From NCBI GenBank assembly GCA_036704045.1, contig DATNQM010000022.1, positions 1-64,000 of the forward strand: DNA of 64,000 bases, written 5' to 3'. Below, piece after piece: positions 26,940-35,907 of this stretch. This DNA is from Ancylothrix sp036704045. Its GTDB lineage: Bacteria > Cyanobacteriota > Cyanobacteriia > Cyanobacteriales > Oscillatoriaceae. The notes beneath the pieces are model-generated. The model saw nothing but the letters and a program-made list of their open reading frames with translations. It searched no databases and was not told the DNA's origin. Numbering within the stretch: the first letter of the stretch is position 1; every line of letters begins with the position of its first letter. Both the position numbers and the translations under genes were made by a program.

Positions 26940-28175
26940 CTAGGGGAAGAGGGCGAGGCCGGTTTGGGGGTCGAAAAGGTGGATTTTTTCGGGGATGATT
27001 CCAAGCCAGAGTTGTTCACCGGCCCGAAAGCTGCGGTCTGGTTCAATTCTCACTTGTAATAAATTATTTTGATTACTTTCAGTTAGAGATACATGAAGTA
27101 AGGTTTCGCTGCCGAGGGCTTCTACGAGGTCAATTTGTACTGGCAAATTTTTGATAGCGGGGACAGCAATATTTAGATGTTCGGGACGAATACCAAGGGT
27201 CAGCATTTGGCCGTCGTAGGGTTGTAAGGTTTTTGCCCAAACTTCGGGGAGGGTGAGGCGAAATTGCGGGTGGATAATTTGGAGAGGGGCTTTGACTTCA
27301 ACTGGTACAAAATTCATGGGCGGAGAACCGATGAACTGGGCGACAAAGAGATTGGTGGGCCGGTTATAAATTTCTAGGGGCGGGGCTACTTGCTGAATTT
27401 GACCGCCATTCATGATAGCGATGCGGTCGCCCATTGTCATTGCTTCAATTTGGTCATGAGTGACATAAATTGTGGTTGTACCGAGTTGGCGTTGGAGTTT
27501 AACTATTTGGGCGCGAGTTTCTGTCCGAAGTTTGGCATCCAGGTTAGAGAGGGGTTCGTCCATTAAGAAAACTTGGGGGTTGCGGGCGATGGCCCGTCCG
27601 AGGGCAACTCGCTGTTTTTGACCGCCAGAGAGTTGTTTAGGGAGGCGATCAAGGAGGGTTTCTATTTGCAGGAGTTGGGCGACGCTGTGAACTTGTTGGT
27701 AAATTTGTTTTTCTGTTTCTGAAAAATACCGGAGTTTTTTGGGGAGTTTGCGGGTTAGGGAGACTAGGGTTTTTTGCAGTTGGTTTTGATAGGGGTTGCC
27801 GGTGTTGTTGGTTGGTTGGGTTCGTCTGAGTCCGAAGGCGATGTTGTCGTAGACATTAAGATGGGGATAGAGGGCGTAGTTTTGAAAGACCATTGCGATG
27901 TCGCGGTCTTTTGGGGGAAGGTCGTTGATGAGGCGTTCTCCTACCCAGATGTTGCCGGCGGTGATTGCTTCAAGGCCGGCGATGAGGCGTAAAAGGGTAC
28001 TTTTTCCGCAGCCTGAAGGGCCGACTAAGACCATAAATTCGCTGTCTTGGATGGTGAGATTGATGCGGCGTAGGATGGTGTTTCCGGCGGTTTGGGGGTC
28101 TTGTGGGGGGCTGCCGGTGTTTGTAGCCGATTTGCTATAGCTTTTGTAGATGTTTTCGAGGATTACTTGGGCCAC
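26940..28175 (-). CDS. Sugar-type ABC transporter ATP-binding protein (UgpC/MalK family)
   Basis: A 411-residue ATPase. Walker A GPSGCGKSTLLRLIAG, Q-loop FQNYALYPHLNVYDN, signature LSGGQKQRVALGRA, Walker B VFLMDEPLS and switch His in YVTHDQ are intact. The C-terminal third is the TOBE-type regulatory domain of the MalK/UgpC group, which power uptake of sugars, glucosylglycerol or glycerol phosphate. A 40-residue insert between Q-loop and signature (about 130-175) is unusual. No permease or binding protein is adjacent, so it probably serves transporters encoded elsewhere, as is common for MalK-type ATPases in cyanobacteria. Confidence 0.9.
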   Translation of the reverse strand: MAQVILENIYKSYSKSATNTGSPPQDPQTAGNTILRRINLTIQDSEFMVLVGPSGCGKSTLLRLIAGLEAITAGNIWVGERLINDLPPKDRDIAMVFQNYALYPHLNVYDNIAFGLRRTQPTNNTGNPYQNQLQKTLVSLTRKLPKKLRYFSETEKQIYQQVHSVAQLLQIETLLDRLPKQLSGGQKQRVALGRAIARNPQVFLMDEPLSNLDAKLRTETRAQIVKLQRQLGTTTIYVTHDQIEAMTMGDRIAIMNGGQIQQVAPPLEIYNRPTNLFVAQFIGSPPMNFVPVEVKAPLQIIHPQFRLTLPEVWAKTLQPYDGQMLTLGIRPEHLNIAVPAIKNLPVQIDLVEALGSETLLHVSLTESNQNNLLQVRIEPDRSFRAGEQLWLGIIPEKIHLFDPQTGLALFP

Positions 28176-28638
28176 GATTTTTGGTAAGAATGGGGGGTTT
28201 GTTTTGATTTTGCCTTATTTGTGAAGTGGTTTGTTAGGTTGAGGGGAATAATAAAACTCAAAATATAAAAAAATAATGTAGTTTTCTGGCACACAAACGA
28301 ACAGAATGACAGAAATTAATTTAGTTTTTTGAAGTAGATTAATTATTTTTTTTAGTCGGACTTAATTCGATAAAAAAAACTAAGATTTTTAGTAAATTCT
28401 CTAAGTAATTTTGATTGAAAATAGCCTAAAAAAAATAACATTATTCAGAAAAGAAAGCAATACTTTTGCTTGTATATATTGGTGTTAATCGGCTGACTAA
28501 AATCAAAAAAAGGCAAATTTATCAAGCGTTTTTATCCAAAAATAAACATAAAAAAGCCCGCAACAGCGAGCTTTGTATGCTTAAGAGTAAATTTCAGGCA
28601 ACTCTTTTAAAAACAGCGAAAACTTTTAAACCTCAAAA
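28176..28638. other. 463-bp intergenic region between the ABC ATPase and gyrA-like genes
   Basis: Very AT-rich. The only structure is the gyrA-side terminator at 28553-28574. No gene was recognised. Confidence 0.4.
28553..28574 (-). terminator. Intrinsic terminator of the gyrA-like gene
   Basis: Imperfect stem AAAGCCCGC-AACA-GCGAGCTTT. On the minus strand it continues into a T-rich tract (CTTTTTTATGTTTATTTT). Confidence 0.65.
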
Positions 28639-31176
28639 CTATTCCAACCGAATTGCCCTGACAGAAACAACCTTTTCTCCAGCATTTAAAATACGCAACC
28701 GGCTACCCGCATCATCCTTTACCCCAGGCGTAACTTCACCCACCGGCAAACGCAATAAACGATCAGAAGAAGAAAATAGCATCACCTCACTACTAGAAAC
28801 CAAAACCATCCCCGCCAAACAATCAGTTTTACTGCCAAAACGAATTGCCTGAGTACCAATATCACCGCGTTTTGCCGTTCGGATAGACTTCAAAAGCATT
28901 CGCTTGGCATAACCCAACTGAGTTACCAACAACAACTCCGAACCAGGAGAAACCACCGCACAGCCCACCAAACGCTCATTACTCAACCGTAAACCTTGCA
29001 AACCTTGGGCAGCACGTCCCATCACCGGCAACTGTTCTTCCGACAAAGGAAAACGCAATAACCGGCCCCCAGAAGTCGCTAAAATCACCTCACCACCGGC
29101 ACCAGCCAACTCCGCATAAACCAAAGAATCATCTTCTTTCAACTTCATCACCACCAAACCGCGCCCCGAAAGACCAGCCAACTCCAATAACGGTATCCGT
29201 TTAATGCGTCCTTGTTCGCTTACCATAATTACCGTCATTTTGTCAAGATAATCTTCTACAACAAAAGTTGCGACAATGCCATCAGGGTCAGTTTGAGCAG
29301 AAGCCGGTAACAAAGTCACCAGAGGAGTGCCCTTACTATTGCGGCCCGTTGTCACCGGCACATCCCCAACTTTGAGAGAAAAAGCCTTACCCGTGCGAGT
29401 TAAAACCAAAACATCCTGATTTGTTTTTGCCTGAACACTCAAAATCAAATCTTCCGCCGCCGGCACCTCCAGTTTTTTGCTTTTTTTCTTCCCGTTTTGC
29501 TCCACCGGCAGCCGCCGCAAATAACCGCGTTGAGTCAACTCCAAAACGGCCTCCTCCACCGGTGTCGAGGGCACATTTTCAACTACCACCGCCTTTTTGC
29601 CCTTTTTAACATCCGCTTCTGTGCGTTGACTGGCTGCACCTTTTTTACTAGATGCCGACGGAGTAGTAGAAACCGCAGAAACCTTGACAATACGCGTCCG
29701 GCGTTCATCCCCGTACTTTTTCTTCAGGGAACGTAAATCTTTTTTCAAAGCCTTAAGCAACTCACTGCGGTCACGCAACAACAAATCTAACTGTTGCCTT
29801 CTTTGAGTGAGTTCGTTAAATTCGGTTTCTAAATTTTGTCGTTCTAAACCAGTCAGACGACGCATAGGCATTGCCAAAATAGCATCAGCTTGACGCTCAC
29901 TTAAATTAAGACGAGCTTCCAAACTTGCCTTCGCCGTTGTGCCATCGGGGCTAGATCGCAAAATTTCGATTAACCTATCTAAATTAGAAAGAGCACGCAA
30001 TAACCCCTCAACAACGTGTAAACGATCCTCTGTTTTTTGCAACTCATGGCTATAGCGACGAGTTAGGGTTTGCTCTCGAAAATTCAAAAAATGTTGCAAC
30101 AATTGCCTTAGTGTAAGCTGACGCGGTTGCTGGTCTACCAAAGCCAATAAAATAGCGCCAAATGTGCTTTGTAAAGCTGTTTGGTGGTAGAGATGTTGCA
30201 AAATCACTTGGGGGTCTATCTCCCGTTTTAACTCCACCACCACCCGCATTCCTTCACGGTCACTTTCATCTCGAATATCAGAAATGCCTTCAATTTTGCC
30301 AGCATTGACGAGTTCAGCAATTTTTTCAATCCAAGCAGCCTTGTTGACCTGAAAAGGTAACTCTGTAATGACAATAGCATTGCGCCGGTGTCTGCCTTTG
30401 GCTTGAATTTCCTCAATTTTTGTAATTCCGCGCACCACAATACTACCCTTGCCGGTGGTGTAGGCAGACTTAATGCCATCTGTATCAATAATTTCGCCGC
30501 CGGTGGGGAAATCTGGCCCTGGAATTAGTTTAAATAACTCTTTATCAGTCAAGTCTGGGTTATCGATAAGGGCAATTAAACCATCGACAACTTCACTTAA
30601 ATTATGTGGCGGAATATTAGTCGCCATCCCGACAGCAATGCCAGAACAACCATTGAGTAACAACACCGGCAACTGGGCCGGCAGCACAACTGGTTCTTGT
30701 TGGGAGTTATCAAAGTTACCGATAAAATCCACCGTTGCTGATTCAATTTCAGTCAGCATTGCTTCGCTAGAAACAGGGGCGAGGCGGGTTTCGGTGTAGC
30801 GCATGGCTGCTGGGGGGTCATTATCCACAGAACCGAAGTTTCCGTGACCATCTAGCAGGGGGTAGCGGGTAGAAAAATCTTGCACCATTCGCACTAGGGC
30901 GTCGTAAACAGCCTGATCACCGTGTGGGTGGTATTTGCCCAATACATCGCCTACGACACGGGCACATTTACGATAGGGCCGGTCGGGAGTTAGTCCAAGT
31001 TCGTGCATGGCATAGAGAATACGCCGGTGAACGGGTTTGAGGCCATCTCTCACATCAGGTAAGGCTCGCCCCACGATCACACTCATGGCATATTCGAGAT
31101 AAGACTGTTGCATCTCAGTGTGCAGGGCGGTGGGGATGACCTGTCCTGTGGAGAGCAAGTTTAACTGTTTGGCCAT
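28639..31176 (-). CDS. gyrA: Type IIA topoisomerase subunit A (GyrA/ParC type)
   Basis: An 845-residue DNA-cleaving subunit. The winged-helix block has ALPDVRDGLKPVHRRILYAM and KYHPHGDQAVYDALVRM, and the catalytic Tyr127 lies in AAMRYTETR. The coiled coil and the C-terminal beta-pinwheel are present. Where GyrA proteins carry the QRRGGKG GyrA-box needed for DNA wrapping, this protein has QNGKKKSKKLEV, preceded by a charged insert (about residues 520-560). It therefore may behave more like topoisomerase IV ParC, decatenating rather than supercoiling. Annotation pipelines often call such proteins GyrA. The partner B subunit is not in the window. Confidence 0.88.
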   Translation of the reverse strand: MAKQLNLLSTGQVIPTALHTEMQQSYLEYAMSVIVGRALPDVRDGLKPVHRRILYAMHELGLTPDRPYRKCARVVGDVLGKYHPHGDQAVYDALVRMVQDFSTRYPLLDGHGNFGSVDNDPPAAMRYTETRLAPVSSEAMLTEIESATVDFIGNFDNSQQEPVVLPAQLPVLLLNGCSGIAVGMATNIPPHNLSEVVDGLIALIDNPDLTDKELFKLIPGPDFPTGGEIIDTDGIKSAYTTGKGSIVVRGITKIEEIQAKGRHRRNAIVITELPFQVNKAAWIEKIAELVNAGKIEGISDIRDESDREGMRVVVELKREIDPQVILQHLYHQTALQSTFGAILLALVDQQPRQLTLRQLLQHFLNFREQTLTRRYSHELQKTEDRLHVVEGLLRALSNLDRLIEILRSSPDGTTAKASLEARLNLSERQADAILAMPMRRLTGLERQNLETEFNELTQRRQQLDLLLRDRSELLKALKKDLRSLKKKYGDERRTRIVKVSAVSTTPSASSKKGAASQRTEADVKKGKKAVVVENVPSTPVEEAVLELTQRGYLRRLPVEQNGKKKSKKLEVPAAEDLILSVQAKTNQDVLVLTRTGKAFSLKVGDVPVTTGRNSKGTPLVTLLPASAQTDPDGIVATFVVEDYLDKMTVIMVSEQGRIKRIPLLELAGLSGRGLVVMKLKEDDSLVYAELAGAGGEVILATSGGRLLRFPLSEEQLPVMGRAAQGLQGLRLSNERLVGCAVVSPGSELLLVTQLGYAKRMLLKSIRTAKRGDIGTQAIRFGSKTDCLAGMVLVSSSEVMLFSSSDRLLRLPVGEVTPGVKDDAGSRLRILNAGEKVVSVRAIRLE

Positions 31177-31648
31177 GAGTTTTTTTCCTTAAGTGCGGTG
31201 GTTAAAGGGCTGCGCTAAAAATCGTAACCGGGATCTGGTATTGTATTGTAAATACCCATCACGGTTTAGGGGTCTTCTCAAGGTAAGGACTTATGGCCTG
31301 CTTTGGCTCTGGTTTGAATAGCCCGACCTTGAAAAAAAAAGCAATTTGCCTTTACTTATCCATAGCGCAAAACAAGACTCATCGGCACCCTTGTTGCTAG
31401 TTGAGTATCTGTTGTGGGAACTAGGCGCTATATTATGCTAGATGAAAGCGAGATTGTCTTTCCCCCCCACCTACTCAAGGCCAAAGCTGTTTTTTTAGCC
31501 TATTCTCTGGTTAAGTTCTATCTTGCGGGTGAGGTTAGAGAGACAACTTTTTGTCTCCATTGGGTGTCGGGTTGCCGATGATGTAAAGGCTATCTGGAGA
31601 CAGTGCCAAAAAACTATAAATTGGATATCTAGCAAAAGTAAATTTACA
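31177..31648. other. 472-bp divergent intergenic region (gyrA-like / response regulator)
   Basis: No gene recognised. An upstream in-frame TTG/GTG extension of the response regulator to 31523 lacks family similarity. The region carries two divergent promoters. Confidence 0.35.
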
Positions 31649-32047
31649 ATGAAAACGGTTTTGATTGTTGAGGACGATCAGGTGAATGCGCGGGTCTTTT
31701 CTAAAATATTGACCAAGCGTGGGGGTTTAGCTGTTAAACATACCGAAAATGTTGAAGAGGTTATGGAAATTGCTAAGCGTCGGGAAGCTGATATTATTTT
31801 GATGGATGTGTCTCTGGCTCGGAGTGTGTACAAAGGAAGAGCGGTAGATGGTATTAAAATTACTCAGATGTTAAAGTCTGATCCTAACACTGCAAGTCTT
31901 CCTATTATTTTGGTTACTGCTCATGCAATGGCCGGTGATCGTGAGCAATTTTTAGAGCAAAGTGGGGCGGATGGTTATATTTCTAAGCCGGTAGTTGATC
32001 ATCAAGAGTTTGTGGCTCAAATTATGGCTTTGCTACCTAAAGATTAA
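31649..32047 (+). CDS. Single-domain response regulator (CheY/DivK-like)
   Basis: A 132-residue receiver without an output domain. The acidic pair is in LIVEDDQ, the phospho-acceptor Asp in IILMDVSLA (about residue 50), Thr in ILVTAHA and Lys in GYISKPV. Between the Asp and Thr an insert ARSVYKGRAVDGIKI is longer than in CheY. Single-domain receivers act in phosphorelays or by binding partners. No kinase is adjacent. ATG 31649 gives the family N-terminus; an upstream start would add 42 unrelated residues. Confidence 0.88.
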   Translation: MKTVLIVEDDQVNARVFSKILTKRGGLAVKHTENVEEVMEIAKRREADIILMDVSLARSVYKGRAVDGIKITQMLKSDPNTASLPIILVTAHAMAGDREQFLEQSGADGYISKPVVDHQEFVAQIMALLPKD

Positions 32048-32075
32048 GTGAGTTAATGGTCAACCTACGCAGTAG

Positions 32076-32092
32076 GGTGGGCTTTGCCCACC
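32076..32092. terminator. Hairpin between convergent response regulator and TPR genes
   Basis: GGTGGGC-TTT-GCCCACC, a perfect 7-bp stem, sits between two convergent genes. It is preceded by CAACCTACGCAGTAG, a fragment like the dispersed GTAGG repeat family. Confidence 0.6.
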
Positions 32093-32117
32093 AAAATTTA
32101 CTGCCGTGATTGATTAG

Positions 32118-33002
32118 TTATTGTCTTTGGTTTGGTTGGGGGTTTTGTTGGGTGTTTTGTTGGGAAAGGGTGGCTTGAATTTGTGGTGTTTGTAATAGTG
32201 TTTGGGTATCTGCCAGCAACCGGGTTCCCCATAGGTTTTCTTTGAGAAATTCTACATCTGCATAGCGGACATCGATTTTGAGGGCGGCTTGGGCTGTGGC
32301 TAAACCTTTTTCTTTTTCGCCTCTGGTGTAAAAGGCAACTCCTAGGGCTAACATTGGTTCGGCGGCTTTGCTATCAATAGAAACGGCTGTTTCCCATCTC
32401 TGAATTGCTCCTTCAATATCGCCGTTTTCATATTTAACTAAGCCAATATTGTTGATAGCTGGCCAGAAGTTTTTCTCGGCGGCAAATGCTTTTTCATAGT
32501 TGGCAACGGCTTGTTGATATTGGTTGAGTTTGTAATAGGCATTACCTAAATCAAATAGGGCGCCGGGAACGTTTGGTTTTAAGTCTAAACCGGCTTGTAA
32601 TTCTTCAATGGCTGCTGAATAGTTTTCTTGTTGAAAGCGTGCTGAACCAAGAGAAAATAATATTGTCGCTTCTTTTGGGTTAAGCTGACGAGCTTTTTGC
32701 AGGGCAGAAATTCCTTTTTCTACTTCTTTTGTTTCAATGTAAAGGGTTCCGAGTAAGGCCCAAGTTTGGTAGCTTTGGGGTGCCAGTTGGGTAGCCAGTT
32801 CGGCTCTGGGGATGGCTAGTTCATATTGACGGAAACGGGCTAACTGGAGGGCTTCTTCGGCAACGCTGATGCCGGTTTTTTCCATTTGTACCGGATCAAC
32901 TTGTAGGGTGTGGGGCAAGAGTGCTTGTCCGAAAGCAGGCGGGACAAAACTCCCGATAGCGAGAGCCATTGACAAAAACAGGAAAAAATTAGGCTTGGGC
33001 AC
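32118..33002 (-). CDS. Exported TPR-repeat protein
   Basis: A 294-residue protein with a signal peptide (FFLFLSMALAIGSFVPPAFG, cleavage near residue 25). About six tetratricopeptide repeats follow (for example YQTWALLGTLYIETKEVEKG, PGALFDLGNAYYKLNQYQQA). The tail is Gln/Asn/Pro-rich. TPR solenoids scaffold protein complexes, here probably periplasmic or thylakoid lumenal. No partner is evident from the neighbourhood. Confidence 0.88.
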   Translation of the reverse strand: MPKPNFFLFLSMALAIGSFVPPAFGQALLPHTLQVDPVQMEKTGISVAEEALQLARFRQYELAIPRAELATQLAPQSYQTWALLGTLYIETKEVEKGISALQKARQLNPKEATILFSLGSARFQQENYSAAIEELQAGLDLKPNVPGALFDLGNAYYKLNQYQQAVANYEKAFAAEKNFWPAINNIGLVKYENGDIEGAIQRWETAVSIDSKAAEPMLALGVAFYTRGEKEKGLATAQAALKIDVRYADVEFLKENLWGTRLLADTQTLLQTPQIQATLSQQNTQQNPQPNQRQ

Positions 33003-33333
33003 AGTACAAGTTTAAATAAAATGCAAGGGTTTTTGATTAGCTTATCTAATCTAACTTTAATGGTGACAAATATTTGGCTAAATATCCACCCATAATTAAT
33101 AAATGTTTTAGGTGTTTTTTCTATAAATACGTTTTTATAAAGAGTTTATATTGATAAATAGGAGTGGATGGTTCTACCCTTTTAATTTTAAAAAAAGTTG
33201 GGATATAAAAAGTTATTTGCTTTTTTAGGTGAGATGGTTTTGAGTGGGAATTTTGGAAAAATTTTTGTGCTGTTATGTCTAAAAACTGTTTGGCTAGTGA
33301 TGATAAAAGTGGGTTATTTAAGAGGTATTGACT
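33003..33333. other. 331-bp AT-rich region upstream of a small ORF
   Basis: A 69-codon frame starting at 33198 overlaps this area but has no protein-like features. Nothing else recognised. Confidence 0.35.
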
Positions 33334-33438
33334 ATGGGTATGGTGGACTACAGCTTAAAAAGTCTTCCTATCGTTACGCGTCAAAGTTGGTGGGGATCTA
33401 CCCGTAGAGGGACAAATGTAGGGAGGTTAGTTTGTTAG
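33334..33438 (+). CDS. Candidate small protein, 34 residues
   Basis: ATG 33334 follows AAGAGGT with a 7-nt spacer, a good Shine-Dalgarno. The frame encodes MGMVDYSLKSLPIVTRQSWW, a basic Gly/Arg stretch and stops with C at 33438. No family is recognised. It could be a leader peptide for the acidic protein gene starting 42 nt downstream. Confidence 0.35.
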   Translation: MGMVDYSLKSLPIVTRQSWWGSTRRGTNVGRLVC

Positions 33439-33480
33439 CATTTAGGTCAAGAATAAACAAATTTTGAACAGGAGATTGTT

Positions 33481-33837
33481 ATGGCTGAACCGATTGTTCC
33501 TAATGTTGATGAATCTCAATCTTATGAAGCGCAAGAACTGGCAGAAAATATTAAAGCTGGTGAAGTAAAAGCTCCCGAAATTGATGTGACGGCTGACTAT
33601 GAAGCTTCTAAAGCCTTTAGCGGCGGCGCTAGTGCTCAGGAGGCAAAAAATGCAACTTCTCCTAAGTTTCGGGTATCTGAACAGAATTCGTCTAGTGTAA
33701 ATTCTTCTAATACGAAAGGCGATCCCCAATACTTTAGGACTATGGCTGCTGATATTTCTAACGATGAGTCTTCTGTTAGCGAAGGTGTCAGCGATGATTT
33801 AGTTAAAAAAGCTTTAGAAAAAGGTCAGCCTGGTTAA
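33481..33837 (+). CDS. Acidic, probably disordered protein of unknown function
   Basis: A 118-residue protein preceded by AGGAG eight nt before ATG. It is rich in Glu, Asp, Ser and Ala (DESQSYEAQELAENIKAGEV, NSSSVNSSNTKGDPQYFRTM) with no hydrophobic core or Cys, so it is likely intrinsically disordered and soluble. I do not recognise a family. It ends in a clear terminator, supporting that it is a real transcribed gene. Confidence 0.75.
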   Translation: MAEPIVPNVDESQSYEAQELAENIKAGEVKAPEIDVTADYEASKAFSGGASAQEAKNATSPKFRVSEQNSSSVNSSNTKGDPQYFRTMAADISNDESSVSEGVSDDLVKKALEKGQPG

Positions 33838-33844
33838 AGGTTGC

Positions 33845-33863
33845 GGGTGGGTTTTCCCCACCC
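33845..33863 (+). terminator. Terminator after the acidic protein gene
   Basis: GGGTGGG-TTTTC-CCCACCC stem starting eight nt after the stop, followed by TTTAAGT. It lies between convergent genes. Confidence 0.65.
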
Positions 33864-33895
33864 TTTAAGTGTTTAGAATTGGCTGGGAGAGTGGT

Positions 33896-34534
33896 TTATT
33901 TGATGGCAGTTAGGCACAAAGCTAGGTTATGGGGTTGGTCGATTAAAAAATCTGGATTTTGGGCATGAAGTGCTTTTTTTGAATTAAATCCCCAGGTAAC
34001 TGCAATAACTTTTATTTTGCTTTTTTTTGCTGCTTCTATGTCTCTGGTTTCATCGCCCACATAAATTATTTGATCGGGTCGATATTTTTGTTGTTTTAAT
34101 AATTTGTTGATTGTTCGGTGCTTGCCGAATAAACTGGTTTCGCTATAGATAAAGTTAAATAATGTGTCTAAATTATATTTTTGTAAGATGGGTAAAACGT
34201 TTTGTTTGGAATTTGAGGTGATGATGCCGAGTTGGATGTTTTGTTTTTTTAATTCTATTAAAGCGTCTTGAATTCCCGGAATTAACTGGACTTCTGACAT
34301 TTCTTTATTAAATTCTAGTTTGACACTTCTGAGCAAAAAGGGGATTTTTATAAGGTCAACTTTTAACCCTTTAATAATTTCTCTGGATGATAAGTTTTTT
34401 AGTTGTTCAATTTCTTCGGAAGTGGGGACGGTATAAGCAAACTGATGGGCTAAACGCTCTACAATTTTTAGGAATGTTTCAAAGCTATCTACGAGGGTGC
34501 CATCAAAATCAAAAATCATTAATTTAACAGACAT
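33896..34534 (-). CDS. HAD family phosphatase (phosphoglycolate phosphatase-like)
   Basis: A 212-residue subfamily IA HAD hydrolase. Motif I FDFDGTLVDS carries both catalytic aspartates. Motif II is GIITSNS, the Lys of motif III is in FGKHRTINKLL, and motif IV is YVGDETRDIEAA. The cap domain lies at residues 16-85. It resembles Gph-type phosphatases, which remove the photorespiratory phosphoglycolate, but the specificity of this branch is not set by sequence alone. Confidence 0.87.
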   Translation of the reverse strand: MSVKLMIFDFDGTLVDSFETFLKIVERLAHQFAYTVPTSEEIEQLKNLSSREIIKGLKVDLIKIPFLLRSVKLEFNKEMSEVQLIPGIQDALIELKKQNIQLGIITSNSKQNVLPILQKYNLDTLFNFIYSETSLFGKHRTINKLLKQQKYRPDQIIYVGDETRDIEAAKKSKIKVIAVTWGFNSKKALHAQNPDFLIDQPHNLALCLTAIK

Positions 34535-34655
34535 ACAATTATCCTTTTATAGTTTTTCCTCGGAATTGAGTAGCGGCTTTAATGCACCCATTTTTCTTGA
34601 ATTTATAATATAAATCGTATTTTTTGAAAAATCTAAGTTTCTAAATTTTCTTTGT

Positions 34656-35615
34656 TTAGGGAGAAGGAAGGTTAGAGGTGGAGGTTTTTCTATTGGCTTT
34701 GGCATTTCGCCGCAGCATTTGGGGTTTAATTCGTCGTAGGGCGGAGGCGGTAAAACGTTTACTCCATTCTTGATCGGAAATTTCAGCTAATTCTGCTAGG
34801 GTGGGAGCTATATTTTCTGGATAAGGTGCGAATTCTTTAATATCTGTTGGTTGAGAAAATCGAATATTCCAAGGACAAACGTCTTGACAAATGTCACATC
34901 CGGCTACCCATCCTTGCATTTTTGAGGCGATTTGTTCTGGGATTTTTTCGGTGCGATTTTCGATGGTATGGTAGGCAATACATTGGCTTGCATTTACTAC
35001 AAATGGCTCTACAATGGCATTGGTAGGACAGGCTTCTATACACCGAGTACAAGTGCCACAATGGGCTGTATGGGGTTGATCTGGGGTTAATTTTAGATTG
35101 GTTAATATTTCTCCTAAAAATACCCAGGAACCATATTCTCTTGTAATGAGGTTGCTGTTTTTGGCAATCCAGCCCAGACCGGCTTTTTGGGCCCATATTT
35201 TATCTTGGATGGGGCCGGTGTCTGCATAATATCTGGCTTGAATTTCTGGGTTTTGTTCTTGTAACCAAGTGGCAAGTTTTTTGAGTTTTTTGTGGAGGAT
35301 TTTATGATAGTCTCTTCCCCATCCGTAGCGGGAAATTTTGGCTGTTTGGGAGTCTACTATACGTTGATGGGGTGTGTAATAATTTAATGCTAAACAAATT
35401 ACAGATTCTACTTCGGGCATGAGTTGATGGATATCTTGGCGTTTTGGGTTTTCCATCCAGTTCATATCTGCTTGATAGCCTTTTTTTAACCAGTTTTGCA
35501 ATCGGTTAATTTCTAGGTTTTGGCTAGGGGGAGTGGCGAGAGTAATTCCAATTTTATGAAATCCAATTTCTAGGGCTTTTTGTTTGATTTGCTCGGTGGT
35601 AGGATGAGAATTCAC
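34656..35615 (-). CDS. queG: Epoxyqueuosine reductase
   Basis: A 319-residue cobalamin-dependent iron-sulfur enzyme that carries out the last step of queuosine tRNA modification. Two [4Fe-4S] clusters are bound by C-x2-C-x2-C-x3-C motifs in CGTCTRCIEACPTN and CDICQDVCPWN. The N-terminal cobalamin-binding domain (ALEIGFHKIGIT) and DTGPIQDKIWAQKAGLGWIA are typical. Dependence on cobalamin is family knowledge and fits the B12-riboswitch genes elsewhere in the window. Confidence 0.95.
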   Translation of the reverse strand: MNSHPTTEQIKQKALEIGFHKIGITLATPPSQNLEINRLQNWLKKGYQADMNWMENPKRQDIHQLMPEVESVICLALNYYTPHQRIVDSQTAKISRYGWGRDYHKILHKKLKKLATWLQEQNPEIQARYYADTGPIQDKIWAQKAGLGWIAKNSNLITREYGSWVFLGEILTNLKLTPDQPHTAHCGTCTRCIEACPTNAIVEPFVVNASQCIAYHTIENRTEKIPEQIASKMQGWVAGCDICQDVCPWNIRFSQPTDIKEFAPYPENIAPTLAELAEISDQEWSKRFTASALRRIKPQMLRRNAKANRKTSTSNLPSP

Positions 35616-35907
35616 TGTTTTGATAGAGTGGTTTTAGAAGTTATAAGGTGCTGAATTAGAGATTTTGGTTTTTTGGATGTAAGGCGGTGGTGAGAAAATC
35701 ATAGCATATTGGCGGCTGTTGAATTTGTTGGCTCTTTGGCACTAGTTGGCTTAAAATGCTTACTACTTTTGAAATAAATTAAGAGTTTGTTAATTTTAGA
35801 TATAATCTTACTTTTGGATAATTGTCAAGTTTTACTTATGGATTTTATGCTATTTAATATTAGTTTTTTACTCGAAATTAAGACTTTTTTAGCGAGGGTT
35901 AATTGTT

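Noticed and set aside
28466..28852. Plus-strand 128-codon frame overlapping the gyrA-like 3' end
   Set aside because: Antisense to the topoisomerase and its terminator; no domain.
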